Positions 46,068-58,567 of a stretch of DNA of 64,000 nt are shown piece after piece (position 1 is the stretch's first letter; every line of letters begins with the position of its first letter). This stretch comes from Termitomyces sp. T153. Its lineage: Eukaryota; Basidiomycota; Agaricomycetes; Agaricales; Lyophyllaceae. A program made the translations under genes and the position numbers. The stretch covers positions 1-64,000 of the forward strand of contig JACKQL020000138.1 in the NCBI GenBank assembly GCA_018296165.2, written 5' to 3'. The notes under the pieces are model-generated. The model worked only from the letters and a program-made list of their open reading frames with translations. It was not told where the DNA came from and did not search any database.

Positions 46068-46072
46068 CCATC

Positions 46073-46811
46073 TTCTGGTAAGCATTGCATCATATTTTGC
46101 TGGGGGAACTCTTGGATTTCAAGACAAATTCAAAGTACATTTCTGGGACTGTCATGGATCAGGAATAGTATTGCAGAGTAGATATCACAGGGAACAGGTA
46201 TCATGAGTATTAAGTAAGCTCATTTTCGAAGGGTAGATGTACAATCACAAAAAAGGCAGCTAGAATATATGGTCAGACATGGCCAACACAGAGGACTCAT
46301 GAGTCTCACAGGAATAATTTGTGAGTAGTATTCTAACACCTTATTTGGTATCTGAATTCAGGACATTCTAAAGTCATTATGAGTTGCAATATATATAATT
46401 TTTTTATGATTCCAAAATGAGCAAATGGAAGACATCCTGAGATTACAATTTATTCTCACTACAGCATGAGTGCTCTGTGGGGTCTACTATATCATTTTGC
46501 AATCACCCAGCAATCTCAATACATGTGTAAGTGTCAAGGGGTGTTATCCAGGTCAAAGGCTGTGATCTGATGCATACTATGATACCATTCAGCCAATTTA
46601 AACCCCACAAGCTATACAGATTTGTATATCAATACAATATTAATCCAAATGATTGGTATTACATGTATTGAAGTGAACACTATATATAATTATGCACAGG
46701 GATGAGCAAGCACAGTAATGAGTCCATGAGCCCATACATTAATCAGACATGACAAAGACTCAGCAAGATTTTGCTGCACAACCACTCTGAGCATCAAGAT
46801 CACTCACAGCA
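46073..46811. other. AT-rich, nothing recognised
   Basis: No gene or repeat could be assigned. CpG is almost absent. Confidence 0.5.
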
Positions 46812-48490
46812 CTATATTTCGTTTGACTGTTCCTTCTTCTCCTCATGACTAGACCATTCTTGTTCTTCATGGGTTGATCATTCTTCTTCATGAGCTTCCC
46901 TGCATTCCTCTTCACACTGTTTCTGCTGTTCCTCCCACTATTCTTCTCTGACTATCCAAAATTCCTCTTCTTGATGTTGTTGCTCCAATTTGTGTTTGCA
47001 CCTGGCTAGCTGAAGGTGTGAAATACCACTACCAGGTTCTGGTGGAAGGGGGAGTTGTTTGCAATTCAATCAGTAAAAGTTGTCATGTGAGAAAAACATG
47101 TACCCATCCCAGTATGCAAGAGTGCTTTTCATCCATAAACTCAAGGGATCAAACAGTGCCATCACATTGTCATAAAAATCTATGAGTGAAAAGAAACCAT
47201 CCTGCATGTTCCACTGAGACACCAAACTCAGTGCAAATTGAAGCTAATGCCTGAAATAAGCCTTAGTCAAAAATAGTCATTATCTGGCTTACTTGACATG
47301 CCATTACTTTGGGCACAATAGCTGCAATATTGAATTTTAATGCAATCAGCCTCTTTGTTGTGTGTTTCCCAGCATGCTCAATCCCAGAACCAAAAAACAT
47401 GAGATGGCAGACCTAAAGATCATTAGCAAAGTGAAGAATAAGAAATGGTTACTCACATTAATGAGGAGGGGTCCTTGACAAAGTTCAAGCAGAACCTGGT
47501 CATCCTTGCTGACATTGGCTGCAGTATTGTCAGGCAATCCATGTGTATCAACTTGAAGCACCTTGTGTGATTGTAGAGGAAGAGAAGGAAGCTGTGGGCT
47601 GTTACTTCCATCCCTCCATCACACAGTTAGTAGTGGTAACTGAAGGAAACAAATGAATGATTGTCATGATAAAAGTAAGCACTTACCTGTTGTTATACTT
47701 GTATGCCTGCCAAACTGGGCAAAGGAGGAGGCCAGTGTCATTATTTTCAGAACCACATGCTAATTTGTTGTGAGGGAATTGAGAGGAAGCCATACCAAGA
47801 TATTGAAGTGTAGAGTTTTGCAAAAGCCCAGGGAGGTCATCATTTACTTTTTGGGTGTCCCCTGTATGTGTGCTAGTAGTTCTTTTGACAAACTAAAGAG
47901 TGTTAGCATTGATAGTAGCAAAGGAAATGCACCAGTGCACATGACTTCAACAAAATCATGTAAAAGGCTCTCATGGTAATCTTCTCCTTTCATCATTTCA
48001 GACAACTTCTTTGAAACATTCTCAATGCATGTTTCAAGTTTGAGGATTGCATCAAAGGCATTGACATGGATTTGGTGTGATTGATTTGTATCTTTGTCAC
48101 TGTATATGCATATAATCAGCCACTTACTTGTTAGTCTTCTCTGATGCTTGGTTTCCACTTGGCCCAAGATAGGAAATGTCCAGTAAGCCCTTGGCCACAA
48201 GCTCATGTATGAAAACTGCATTGAGTTCAAGAAACAGGTTGACCAATTGAGGTATCAGCATTCCAGCACAATGAAAAGGTGACATCAGGCTGGATCACAT
48301 TGTCAGAGGTTTGATATATCTTCATACAGTGATATGTATAAGTATACTTACAATTTTTTTCCATGTTGTGCCTCAGGTCCAACACCAAGCCTGAGAGCAG
48401 AGATAAACATTTCCCAGCTTGAATCTGCACTGGAAGTAGAGACGCATTTTGATGAGGAGGAGGCATGTGTTTGTGGTATTGTGATAGTCA
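46812..48490 (-). pseudogene. Multi-exon gene relic, DUF6698-like?
   Basis: On the minus strand, exons 48490-48352, 48289-48128, 48099-47946, 47892-47687, 47613-47457, 47412-47293 and 47243-46812 join in phase with GT-AG introns, mostly 44-73 nt. One intron is only 28 nt. The product includes FVKRTTSTHTGDTQKVNDDL, KVLQVDTHGLPDNTAANVS, HAGKHTTKRLIALKFNIAAI and QFALSLVSQWNMQDGFFSLI with DFYDNVMALFDP, then a Glu/Gln/Lys-rich tail (KHKLEQQHQEEEFW). TGA at 47070-47072 and two later stops interrupt the last exon; the first is compatible with Arg CGA to TGA. The middle resembles basidiomycete DUF6698-type proteins, but I am not sure. An upstream exon beyond 48490 is likely. No function can be given. 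Confidence 0.55.
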
Positions 48491-49840
48491 CTGACAGGAG
48501 AGAAGAGGTAAGTCAAGAACACACAGACATGACCATGTCAATCATAGTGATCACATGATCATTTCCCTCTGGCTTAATCATAATTACTGACCATCTCTGT
48601 CTGAGATTCTCAAATACTTAAATGAAATGGATCAGATTCATGTTCATGCCCTATTTGTAATTACCTTCTTTTTTGTTTTTGAACTTCTTCACCCTGTTTA
48701 TACCTTCTATATTCCATTATCTACTTGTTAGTATCATAGTACTAGATATCTGTCCAGAGTACCCCAATCACATTGTATTTTGTACAGAATGTGTTTTCAA
48801 ACACTGGAGATTTGATGGCACAACAGCAAGCCCATATCTACTTGCAACTTCCAACCTGTTTCTTTTGAAAAAGTGCTCTGAGTGCAGGCATAATTTGCAG
48901 ATGGTCACTCCACTACTCCTATTGTGCCACCACTTGCATTTTCATCTATCAAGCAGGACTCCTTCCACTAAAGCCATGCCTACAATTGTATCTATGAGCA
49001 CAGCAAGATATGCTTACCTATGCCTGCACTCAGAAACCAAGAGCAAAACTAAAAGCAAGTTGATTACTGAGACAGAGAGAGATGACAACAACTATAATGA
49101 TGATGACAGCATGATACAGCACAGGCAAAAGACCATGCCTGGAGTAGGCATGGAGAAGGTCAGTTGGCACTATGAACAAGGACAACTTTTTTTTGTACAC
49201 AGGTCAAGATGGGCAGACTAAATTAGCAGATGGGCCAGGAGTAGCTCCAACAACAGCTGACAAATGTCCTGCTTCAGTTGGAGCCGCAACCAAGGATGAG
49301 GAGCCAGAAGATAGCTCCTCCACTTCAGCCAGGGTGGCATTCACCACCTCTGCTGGTCATTGCAGGAGGTGAGTGAAAATGGCTGACTCCCCATATTGCA
49401 GCCATTCAGCATCCTCCCAGATCTGGGGGGCCCCTGCCTGGGGGTTGTGTTAGCCCTTGATATGTATAAGGTGGTCCTCTTCCAGATCCTCCACCACCTC
49501 CTCCTGGGACAGGCAGTTCTCACTAACAGGTGCTCTGTTACAGTTCTTCCATTCTTTTGTATAATCATCACATTGTTCACTCTGCATGTCTCTTTTTCTT
49601 TTTCTTTTCTTTTTGGTCTTGGCCTTGTAATACCTGCCTGCCCACTACTCAATTTTGATCTTGCTTGTGACATACATTCTTTCTCCAGTATAAAATCAAT
49701 CTTGTTAGTAATAATAGTATCCATCCCAGTTCTTCCTAACTTCTGGAACACCTTAAGCCTTGCATCTCAATGCTGCTCCATATCACCTCACCAACCCCCA
49801 CATTGAATCATATCAGTCAATCATGCCATGGATTTAGGTA
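48491..49840 (+). other. Unassigned, open strings only
   Basis: A plus-strand frame (48673-49221) is open but has no recognised domain. The 49300-49420 part resembles 8100-8190 and 25430-25520 (ATTCACCACCTCTGCT and neighbours), a shared short repeat. Confidence 0.4.
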
Positions 49841-50711
49841 TTGAACCATATCAATTCCAAAACTTTGCCATTTAAGCTATTGGTTCTGCTCCTTGAGTCT
49901 GCATGTTTCCATTTGGTCCTGATGCATCTCAGGTGGGAATTGATTCAAGCTGTTTGGAAACATCATAGTGAGGAGTTCAAGAAAATCTATAGAGAAGACA
50001 TTGTAGTAAAGAGTGGTGATGGAGTTTGGCAAAGACTGTATCCCTGTTTTTTCTGTTATTCTGCTGATTACAAGGAAAGGTAACATTTGTGTTACATTTT
50101 GATTCGAAATCCTCTCTGAGTTGTCTACTAGAGTATTGCTGGCTGGAATCAAGCAAATGGGCAGATACTTATGTTCAACCTGCTGGATTCTCAAATTTCA
50201 AATTCTATGTGTTGGAACAAAGCTCTATGATATTATCTGTTCACAGAATTGGCAAACAGACAGCCAGAAGCACACTTCTGACACATTAAAAGCAAGAAAG
50301 TTCATTTTCATATGTGGTATTGCTGCCACAGGAGAGAAAATTGATCAGATACTAGGAGAACCTTTTGTACCACTTGAGGTAAGGTTGCTTTTGTGTTTAT
50401 ATCAACTAAATAACCATCTTTTATCAGAATTCCTTTTCTCAGCTTTTACTTTCAAATGATCAGAACTACTTTGATATCTTTGTTTGTGATCCTATGCATG
50501 AATTTGAACTTGGTGTTTGGAGGACTGTATTTGAACACTTAATCCAAATGTTGCACACATATGGGCCTGAGCCTATTGCAGAAGTGAAGATGAAGATTTC
50601 TCTGAGGAAGATATCCTAAGAGAGGATGATGAAATAAGTGAAGATGAATTTGATGATGAACAAGATGATGATGAGTTGCTTGATAATTCACTTGGTCATG
50701 CAGTATTGTAA
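49841..50711 (+). pseudogene. Plavaka-like transposase fragment
   Basis: The plus strand reads AVWKHHSEEFKKIYRED, SGDGVWQRLYPCFFCYSADY (about 49950-50080), intron, VLLAGIKQMG, then TKLYDIICSQNWQTDSQKH and EKIDQILGEPFVPLE (50215-50378). A GTAAGG-TCAG intron follows, then NYFDIFVCDPMHEFELGVWR (about 50465-50525) and an acidic tail to TAA at about 50709. DGVxxRLYP, YSADY and HEFELGVW strings fit the Plavaka transposase family. The N- and C-terminal parts are missing, and the Cys pair expected after QMG is disturbed. Confidence 0.6.
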
Positions 50712-51455
50712 TTCATCATGAGAAGTGTCATAGTAAATTCTGAATTATATCTGGTACAGCAAGTTACAATGGGAAATCAGCAATATATACAAGCAATATT
50801 TACAGGCCAAAGCAGTGGCAATACAGATTGAGATAGTTGAGGTAGGAATAATATAGGTATATTGGAGTCATAATATTGTGGTTTGAACATGTTTCAAGGT
50901 GTAAGCAATTACCAGGATGATTGATGACTATGCATTTTATATCCTCTGCATTTAAGGATAATATTTTTCTAAGATAGTCAGCTTACTTTCATTCATGCTG
51001 CTGATTGCTGTAATACATACTCAATTGGCAATTATTTGATATGATAATCAAAATGTACAATGATACTCAATAGTTCTTTGGGAGTCATTGAGGTTGTGAG
51101 GCATATTTTGTAAGATTTCCATATTTTATTGATACATCTTTCTTACAAAAACTCAATATATTTCTGGATAGTCTGGAGGGTCCCAGACTGAGAAGATATC
51201 ATTATCATAAATCAGTTTTACATTGAGTTCAACGTTTGGTATAAGACCTTTAAATTCTGAATTCCTCAGTTAACAGCTCCCATGCCATATTTGGCCATAT
51301 ATTCTGGCTGCCTTTTTTGTGATGGTTGGACGCTGCCCCCGCTTCCCTCTGATCTTACTAACAGACATGGCAGGAACCTTTGCAAGTGTGATCGATTTGG
51401 ATGTCCAATGAGATAGGATTGAAAACACCAATTTGTATGATAGATCTATGCAAGA
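50712..51455. other. Nothing recognised
   Basis: AT-rich intergenic sequence. CpG reappears from about 51320, near the ALDH relic. Confidence 0.5.
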
Positions 51456-52550
51456 ATGAAAACAGGCGATATGCAAGCTAGCATTGATGTTTACTGGTAC
51501 TATGCTGGTTGGGCTAACAAAATTCAAGGGAAAACCTATCGAGGTGACGATCAATCCAACGACACGACTTGTGACACCACTAATCTGATCGCCCGCAGAC
51601 TATTGAAAACAAACCCGCCTACACGAGGTGGGAACCATGCGGCGTTGTGGTATATGCCAAAGTTAAAGCCAAGTTACTTTAAGTGTGCGCTTATCATGTT
51701 ATGGGAATATACCATTTGACTTACAGGCCAGTCATGCGCCGCCGGCTCGCGCATCTTTGTCCAGAGGGAATACATGACGAGTTCCTTGCCGAATTCACCG
51801 TCATCGCAGAAACCCTCGCTGCATCTACTGGCGATCCATTTGTCATTGATATGCAACATGGTCCGCAAATCCTGCAGGTCTAGTTTGATGTGTGTTCTTA
51901 TGTTCTCCCACTCTATTCGCAAAGAGGTTTGTTTCAACATTATCTCCTGTTATAGCGCGTCATGTCGTACATCAAATCGGGCAAGCAAGAAGGCGCGACG
52001 GTAGAAATAGGTGGTGCACGTCATGGCCAGGAAGGCTACTTCATCCAGCCAACGATCTTCACGAACGTCAAACCCGAGATGAAGATTGTGAAAGAAGAAA
52101 TTTTCGGTCCTGTCGGTGTCGTCTTCAGAATGGAGGTAGGGGAGATCCTACTGTTGAACGTTATACGAGAGTGGATGACGAACGTTTGTATACGTAGAGG
52201 TGATGAAAGCGGCTGACAACACGACGTACGGCCTTGCATGCGATATCTTCTCGCAAAAAATCAGTCGTGCATCGAGAATTGCACATCCACTCGAGGCTCA
52301 ATCTGCTTGGATACATCTACGTTCTCGTTGACTTCCAAGTCTCCATCTAAGTAGCTTTTTCCCAGGATCAGCTGCGTAAAACATTCGGCGGTTACAGACA
52401 GTCTGGCATCGGGCATGACCTCGGCGAATATGCTTTGAACACGTGAGCCCAACCGCATCTTATTCTTCATCCAAACTTGTGCTGAGTATTGACTAATACA
52501 GGTACACTCAAGTCAAGGCTGTGCATGTTAACATCGGACAGATGCTGTGA
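51456..52550 (+). pseudogene. Aldehyde dehydrogenase relic, copy C (longest)
   Basis: VYWYYAGWANKIQGK (51490-51530) is the family YYAGWADK region. Then, after a lost segment, GQSCAAGSRIFVQ (51722-51760) contains the catalytic Cys context GQxCxAG. A frame change leads to GIHDEFLAEF and GDPFVIDMQHGPQILQ (51770-51880). After an intron come [20 protein letters not shown] and [12 protein letters not shown] (52030-52135), then TTYGLACDIFSQK, YRQSGIGHDLGEYA, and YTQVKAVHVNIGQML with stop TGA at 52548-52550. Internal deletions and frame changes make it a pseudogene. It shows that the three-copy block began as an ALDH-NLR neighbour pair. Confidence 0.82.
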
Positions 52551-55500
52551 TCGATCGTTCTATGCAGCTCGATGTAAAAATCTCCGTGTCATGGACTTCT
52601 CTAATGTGTGTGTATGACAAACAATTAACAGCCATTGTGAAATCGGAGTTCAGAAATAAGATTCGTGCAGAATGAGTTCAAGTCATTGATAGAGCATTCA
52701 ATTATGGTTACGAGTTACATAGGAGACCGATGACTAGCACGCACAGCACGCAGCATCGAAAACCGCGATCGATTTGTCCTTGCTTGTGATGGGACACAGC
52801 TTATTGCTGTGATCTCATTCAAGCCTGAGAAACTTCCCTTTCTTTCTTTCTGACACCGACGTTGTGATGACTACTCACCGGAAGAATAGTGTTGTCCCCC
52901 CTTATGAAAAGAACATCATCACAATTTCTGGGGTATGTGGCTATCTGATGCCCCCAGAACGTAACTCAACAGGGTTCAATTTATTAGATTGGCCCAGTGA
53001 CAAGAGAAACATTCCTATTGACACCTCGAGGTCCAAGCCATCAGCGGACCATATCAATCTTGGACAACACAATCACGACTATCCAGCTGATCAGGAATGT
53101 GGTTCCCTCACAAACAGTTAGTGGAATACTGTCATCGATCACTGGAATCCTTAATATAATCAAGGTATGTTCGGCCACGTATAATGGGGACACCAACTGA
53201 TGGGATCATATCCTACCATATCTTGCTCAGACCACAATCGAGAACCAAGATGACTTCCAGGAACTTGTGGAGCAATGCCAGAGGATTGGCCTCGTTGTTT
53301 GGCGTGCTACTTCTGCTACACCACAACACCAACTTGATGGCACAATCCATCGTGCACTGACCAACCTGACAAGGTGAAAAAACATCCCTTGTAGCTGTTC
53401 TATCCTCAGTTTTTGAATGTATCTCAGCACTGTCGATAGCATTCTAGAGGCAGTCACAGCAAAGATAGAAAAGAATGTACTTTCAAAGGCTTTTCATGCT
53501 ACGATTGACCGGAACACTATCAACAAATGGAAGAATGAGTTGATTCATTGTCTGACTCTTTTTAGCGTGAGTTATGCCCAGAAATACTGATTCTCATTGT
53601 AATAAGACATTCTTCAGACAGAAGTGAATATCTCAATAAATCTGAAGGTTGATGAACTCCTGTCAATGTTCCAAGAATTTCGCTCTACAATCACTTCCCA
53701 TTCTCAAATGCATGTACTCATAGTAGTCACAGCATTATGTTAGCTCATATTTCTTGTAGGTATGCCATTGAAGAACCTGATGTATTACCCACTCGGCCAA
53801 TAGTTTTTGTTGGAAGGAGTGATCTTGTCCAAAGTGCTACAGATGCTCTGCTGAAATTTCATCATGTTGCTCTCATTGGCCCTGGAGGTATTGGCAAGAG
53901 TAGCATTGCTCGTGCTGTTCTGAATGATGGACTCATTGTCTCCACATTCAAAGCTAGGAGATATTTTGTCCAATTTGACAATATCAATGTCAACCAGGTG
54001 AATCTTAAAACATTCCTTGACCATATTCTCAGGGCATTGGGCTTTGCAACTCCTCTAGTCAATGCTTACAATCTCATAACAAAGACACTTTCAACTGCAG
54101 AAACACTTCTTGTCCTTGACAATGCTGAAACCTTTCTGGATGCTACCATGGATGCTGGACAGATAGCAGATGCCATTGATGGCTTTGGTGCTAGGTCTAA
54201 TGTAGCCATCCTCCTTACTACTCGCACAACTGTAATTCCTCCAAACCTGAAATGGGTTAGATTACGAGTGCCACCACTTGAAGAGAGTGCTGCATGTGAG
54301 GCCTTCCAAGCATATCACCCTTCCATTGAAACTTCAATTCTCATCAAACTGCTCTCTGCTGTTGATTTCCACCCTCTCTCCATCAATTTGCTTGCCCAAG
54401 CAGCTGTACAAAATGAGTGGTCTCCTCAAGACCTCATTACAGCTTGGGATCACCAACATGCAACTCTACTTGAGGCAGGCAATGGTAAAAGTCAAAGTCT
54501 TGCTGTTACAATCGAGACATCTCTCAATTCTCCTTCCTTTCTCAAGCTTGGTGAAACAGTCCATCATCTCTTGCAAATCATTGCTTTTCTCCCACAGGGA
54601 ATTAGCAAGACACATCTTACTGCAATTTTTCCTAGGATATCAAACATTGAAACCTGTGCAGTTGCTTTGTGTAGGCAGTCTGTTGCCTACCTGAATGGTG
54701 ACTTCATCACACTTCTGGCTCCTGTACGGTTATACATATCAAATCACTATAATCAAAATAGCCCACTTCTCAGAGGAGTCCAGAGTTATTATGCTGCCCA
54801 TATCAGAGAATCACATATTGTCATTGCAGAATATGTGAACATTGAACATGTCCTTATTCACTGGCTCAGAGACACTAAGGAGGACACAGAAACCATCTGC
54901 AGTGGTTTGAAAACTGCAAGTGACTTTTTATATATCCTCCTCAACCATGCACCTCACTCAGTTTCCCTGTACCCAGTAATATCTGCTTTGGATGTACACA
55001 ACACACATAATTCCAGATCATGGATCAACTTTTTCATGCAGAGACAAGAATCCAAAATTCTTCTCAGAAGCAAGTCAATCTGTCTATTTAACATTTCATA
55101 CCTTATGCACTTTGTTGGGCAAGTAGAAGAAGCCAAAAAACCATATAAAGAGGCACAGACACTTGCTCTTGAGGTTGGGGATCTGGATTTACTTGTTTTC
55201 AACAACTGGATACTTGCTGGAAATTATTGTTGGCAAGGGAATTATCTGCTTGCAGAGGAGTTACTGCAAACAGCTCTGAGGTACTGTTCAAGTTTATCTG
55301 GCATGTTCAGACTCAGCCAGAAGACAAAGAAGAAGATCAAACTTGAGATGATGGCAATAAACTTGATCAGAGGGAGGCCTGGCACACTCCAAAGCTACAC
55401 TGAGTCTTTGCCCACCCTCAAGCAGAAATACAAGCAATACGAGCTCTTGAAGATCAATTTCTATGCAGGATTTCTTGCACTCCATAACAACCACTTAGAG

Positions 55501-56310
55501 ATTGCAAGGAAGTACTTCACAGAAATGCAGACAAGTGATGATGAAGATGACCAGCATAGGTGGAGAAAATCCATTATACTGGCTGAATTGGCTGCTCTGG
55601 AAGGCAATTATGCAAAATCAAAGGAATTACAATCACAGATGCTTGAATTTGTTGAAAAAATCCCAGATCAGAGAAAATTGAATATCATGATAATCAAAGC
55701 TCGCCTTGCAGGATACTTAGCAAAGGAGGGTAATGTACAACATGCCCGGGAGTTAATCACTCCTCTTATTGAGTATTCTACCAAAAATCTTTCTCTGAAA
55801 GTCATAAATTTCAAATACCTAGCTGGAATAGTAGAACTGGCTGGTGAAGACTTTGATATAGCTGCAAATTACTTCAATGAAAGCATTGAGGATTGCATTT
55901 CACTGGCAGAGTTACGCTATTGTGCCAGGTCACATAGGGCACTTGGTGAGATTGCTGTGGTCAAAGGGGACTTCACAGCTGCAAGGAAGCATTTTGAAAT
56001 AACCACAGAATTATGCAAGACAATGGGTCTTCCAATAGAGCGCCTGTATTACACCTATACATGCTACATTCCCAGTGAAAGATTTGATGGGTGGAGCCTG
56101 TATAAAGAGGGGAATGACATGTTCAAGGTGGGTGAATGAGAAAAAAACTTGTTAAATAATATGAAACACCTCTTTCGTAGTTCAAAATTGATGTTGAACT
56201 CATATGCCTTTTGTATCACATATCTATTAGAAAGTTGAGTGCTGGCTGTTTGCCATTGAGTTATTATCTTCTTGAAAGGAAAAAACAGTCAACTCATCTA
56301 AACATATAGC
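51885..56310 (+). repeat. Third copy of the ALDH-NLR duplicated block
   Basis: From an ALDH intron (about 51885) to just past the NLR 3' end (about 56310, after GTCAACTCATCTAAA), the sequence matches 2098-6610 and, inverted, the arm B equivalent. Divergence is visibly greater than between A and B. Confidence 0.85.
52867..56139 (+). CDS. NLR/STAND receptor, helical N-domain + NB-ARC-like + TPR, copy C (998 aa)
   Basis: Exons are 52867-52932, 52988-53164, 53231-53373, 53428-53566, 53618-53709 and 53760-56139. Phases match copies A and B, the last intron again needs GCATGT as donor, and there is no internal stop. The P-loop GPGGIGKSS, Walker B TLLVLDNAE, LLTTRT and HPLSINLLAQ are intact. Compared with A and B there is a one-residue insert after GFATP and a four-residue insert in the TPR-like part (SYTESLP). 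The C-terminal repeats (EDFDIAANYFNESIEDCISL; DFTAARKHFEITTELCKTMG) are kept. This is the most diverged paralog. Function is inferred as for copy A. Confidence 0.88.
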
Positions 56311-57839
56311 CACAACCTAGTATCTCTTCATTATGAATTGTGCAGATGATTGGTTATGCCTAAAGCAGTCCACAAGCAGCTCCAATTGTACATACCAGTG
56401 CCCAGGACATAAAGATGTTTAGGGCAACAAGAGGGGATATGAAGTAGCCATGCAGGTGATTGAGTATCATATACAGAAGTTGGAAGGCACAACCAGATTG
56501 TCTTGCACTATCACCACTCAAGGAATTGGTCATTGAATAAATATGAATCAGTTCCCTAAGTGTGATAGCACAATAGAATCAGCACCATACAGATGAGCAC
56601 TGTCAGGTTCAGCAGATGGACTAGGTCATTTGCCATTAACATGGAATTTTATCCAGCTGCTGAGTAGAACTTGTTTAGTGCTAATAGCACTTTCTGGTGG
56701 ACACTGCTATGACTTTACAATTCTTCTTTGTGAGTTGTATTTTCATGGATGAGGAGACAGCCCTCAGCAGTCTTTTTACTTATGATTGGTCTCAATCCCT
56801 ATGTAGCAGCCATACCAATATACAACTTCACCTGTGTGGGAACTGTCCATGCCTCAAAGGCTACTGAACTGCTTCAGGAATTTCATCTTTGTCTGCTAGA
56901 GGGTACCAACAGCTCAGACACATTATGAGGTCTGGAACATCTTATTCATGTTGTTCAATACTGCTGCACCTAAATATAGTAGAATATAGTTCTGGCTCAG
57001 ATATAGAGATAACCTGCATTCCAATCCAAGACATCTTACCAATTCTTGATCCAGGTGTTGTAACACCCACCTACAATCATTGCATTCCTCCAGGTTGCCA
57101 TAAAAGGCAAGTGATGTATGTACCCATGATTCAACATAGAAAATCAGCTCTTGCAGACCCAATGACCATTGGTCAACTGGAGCTCAGCTTTATATAGAGT
57201 TAGCTGAGTAAGTGTTGGAGTTTGCTGGGGTGGGTGCCAGGGTTGGACAAAGGTTGGGGCAGGTCAAGCATTGGCAGGTGCTGTGAGAATGTGGGGGTTG
57301 TTTGTGGAGAGGTCCAAGTTCAGGAGTGGGTCATGACACATACAAAGGAAGAAAGCCAGGTAAAGTACTATCATTAGAAAATCTGGATACATCTAACTTA
57401 AAATATTTGATCTTGCAGGTTCAGGAACAATTGTATTGTGAACAAAATCATAAGAAGAACACATCACTAATGATCAGTATTGACACAGTTAGCTTCAGCT
57501 TTTTGTAAGTTAATTACATGACAAAGACTAGTTGTTAAAACAATGACAGTAGCATTGATGCATTGCTGAGTACTCATATCAATACCATAGGGATTGTCAA
57601 GAGACTCCATTGCACAACTATTAAACAATCCACCATAAGAAGGAATGCATTGTCTTTTTCAAAGATGCAAAACAGCAGCTGCATATTCAGGGTGTCCTTT
57701 CTGGAATTACTGCTCATCTATGTAGACCTCAAAAGCTGTGGTCAAAGGCCACTGAGAAAAATATCATGATGTCCTAAAATAAGCTCTCATTCTTTAGCAA
57801 TGGTGGTCCATGCATTTGAGCACACATAACCCTTCTCTT
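56311..57839. other. Unassigned, CpG-poor; includes repeat P copy 3
   Basis: 57190-57337 matches the end of repeat P (GTTGGAGTTTGCTGG, AGGAGTGGGTCATGACA). The remainder has no recognisable gene. Confidence 0.45.
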
Positions 57840-58567
57840 GTTTCTTACATAAGAGAGTCAGGGAACAACAAGAGTCCTGGAAGCATTCATTCATGTGATG
57901 GTTGTATCAGGATCATGTGCCAAGTCATGGAATAATGCAGATAGAGAAAATTACTGATTGATCATGGATTGTAGTGGAAAAACTTTTTGAGAAGCTTCAA
58001 AAGGGCTATATTTCAAATCTACTCTGAATCATCTATACAATGTCAACTCTGCCTTTACTAGAAGGTTCAGCCTGAGAAACTTGAATTATAATTGAACTCC
58101 TGCAACATGCTTTAAAACTGACAGGGCCAGTTGCTTACAGTCAAGAATCAGCCTGAGAAGGAGCTTGAGGGAAACTACTGTATTTACTTTCACTCAACCT
58201 TGCAATAGCACATATTGTTGGGATACAAATCTGAGACACCCTGGAACAAGGCCAATGTAGAGAGATGTAGTAAGCAATGGCTAGAGCCAGTCATATGGAC
58301 TGAGGTGGGGGAAAATCACATGGACTGGCTTAATGTCTGTAAAGGCCTAGAAGGAATGATTGATTGGTTCATTCCAAGTTAGTATGAATCCAAAAGTTGG
58401 GAAAGGCTTGTTGATGTTGAGAGGGATATGAGAGGAGCATGTTTCATTACCTTCAAGCTCAAGTTGAGATTGAGAAATGTATGAATACTTCATATAGCAT
58501 TGAATACCCTGGCCTGCTCGATCAAATCAAGAACTTGGAAGTAGAACCACCTCCAGAGGTATCTGGT
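57840..58567 (+). pseudogene. MYND gene second copy, 5' part, CpG-decayed
   Basis: This matches 33840-34841: AACATTCATTCATGTGA, AGCTTCAAAAGGG, CAACATGCTTTAAAACTGACA, then the coding part to LEVEPPPE near 58560. Nearly every CpG of the other copy is TpG or CpA here, and several segments are deleted. It is split by Copia 2 and continues at 63713. Confidence 0.85.

Larger units (their letters stand above)
40589..46072 (-). mobile_element. Ty3/Gypsy chromodomain retrotransposon 2, nearly complete
   Basis: The element spans 40594-46067 and is flanked by CCATC at 40589-40593 and 46068-46072. Both LTRs are 223 bp and differ at about six sites, all C/T or G/A. The internal order on the minus strand is gag, protease, RT, RNase H, integrase, chromodomain. 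A polypurine tract (plus-strand TCCTCCCCCCTCC, 40817-40829) lies next to the 3' LTR. The five nonsense codons I could place against conserved family positions read TGA where the family has Arg. Recent insertion followed by methylation-type decay is inferred. Confidence 0.93.
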
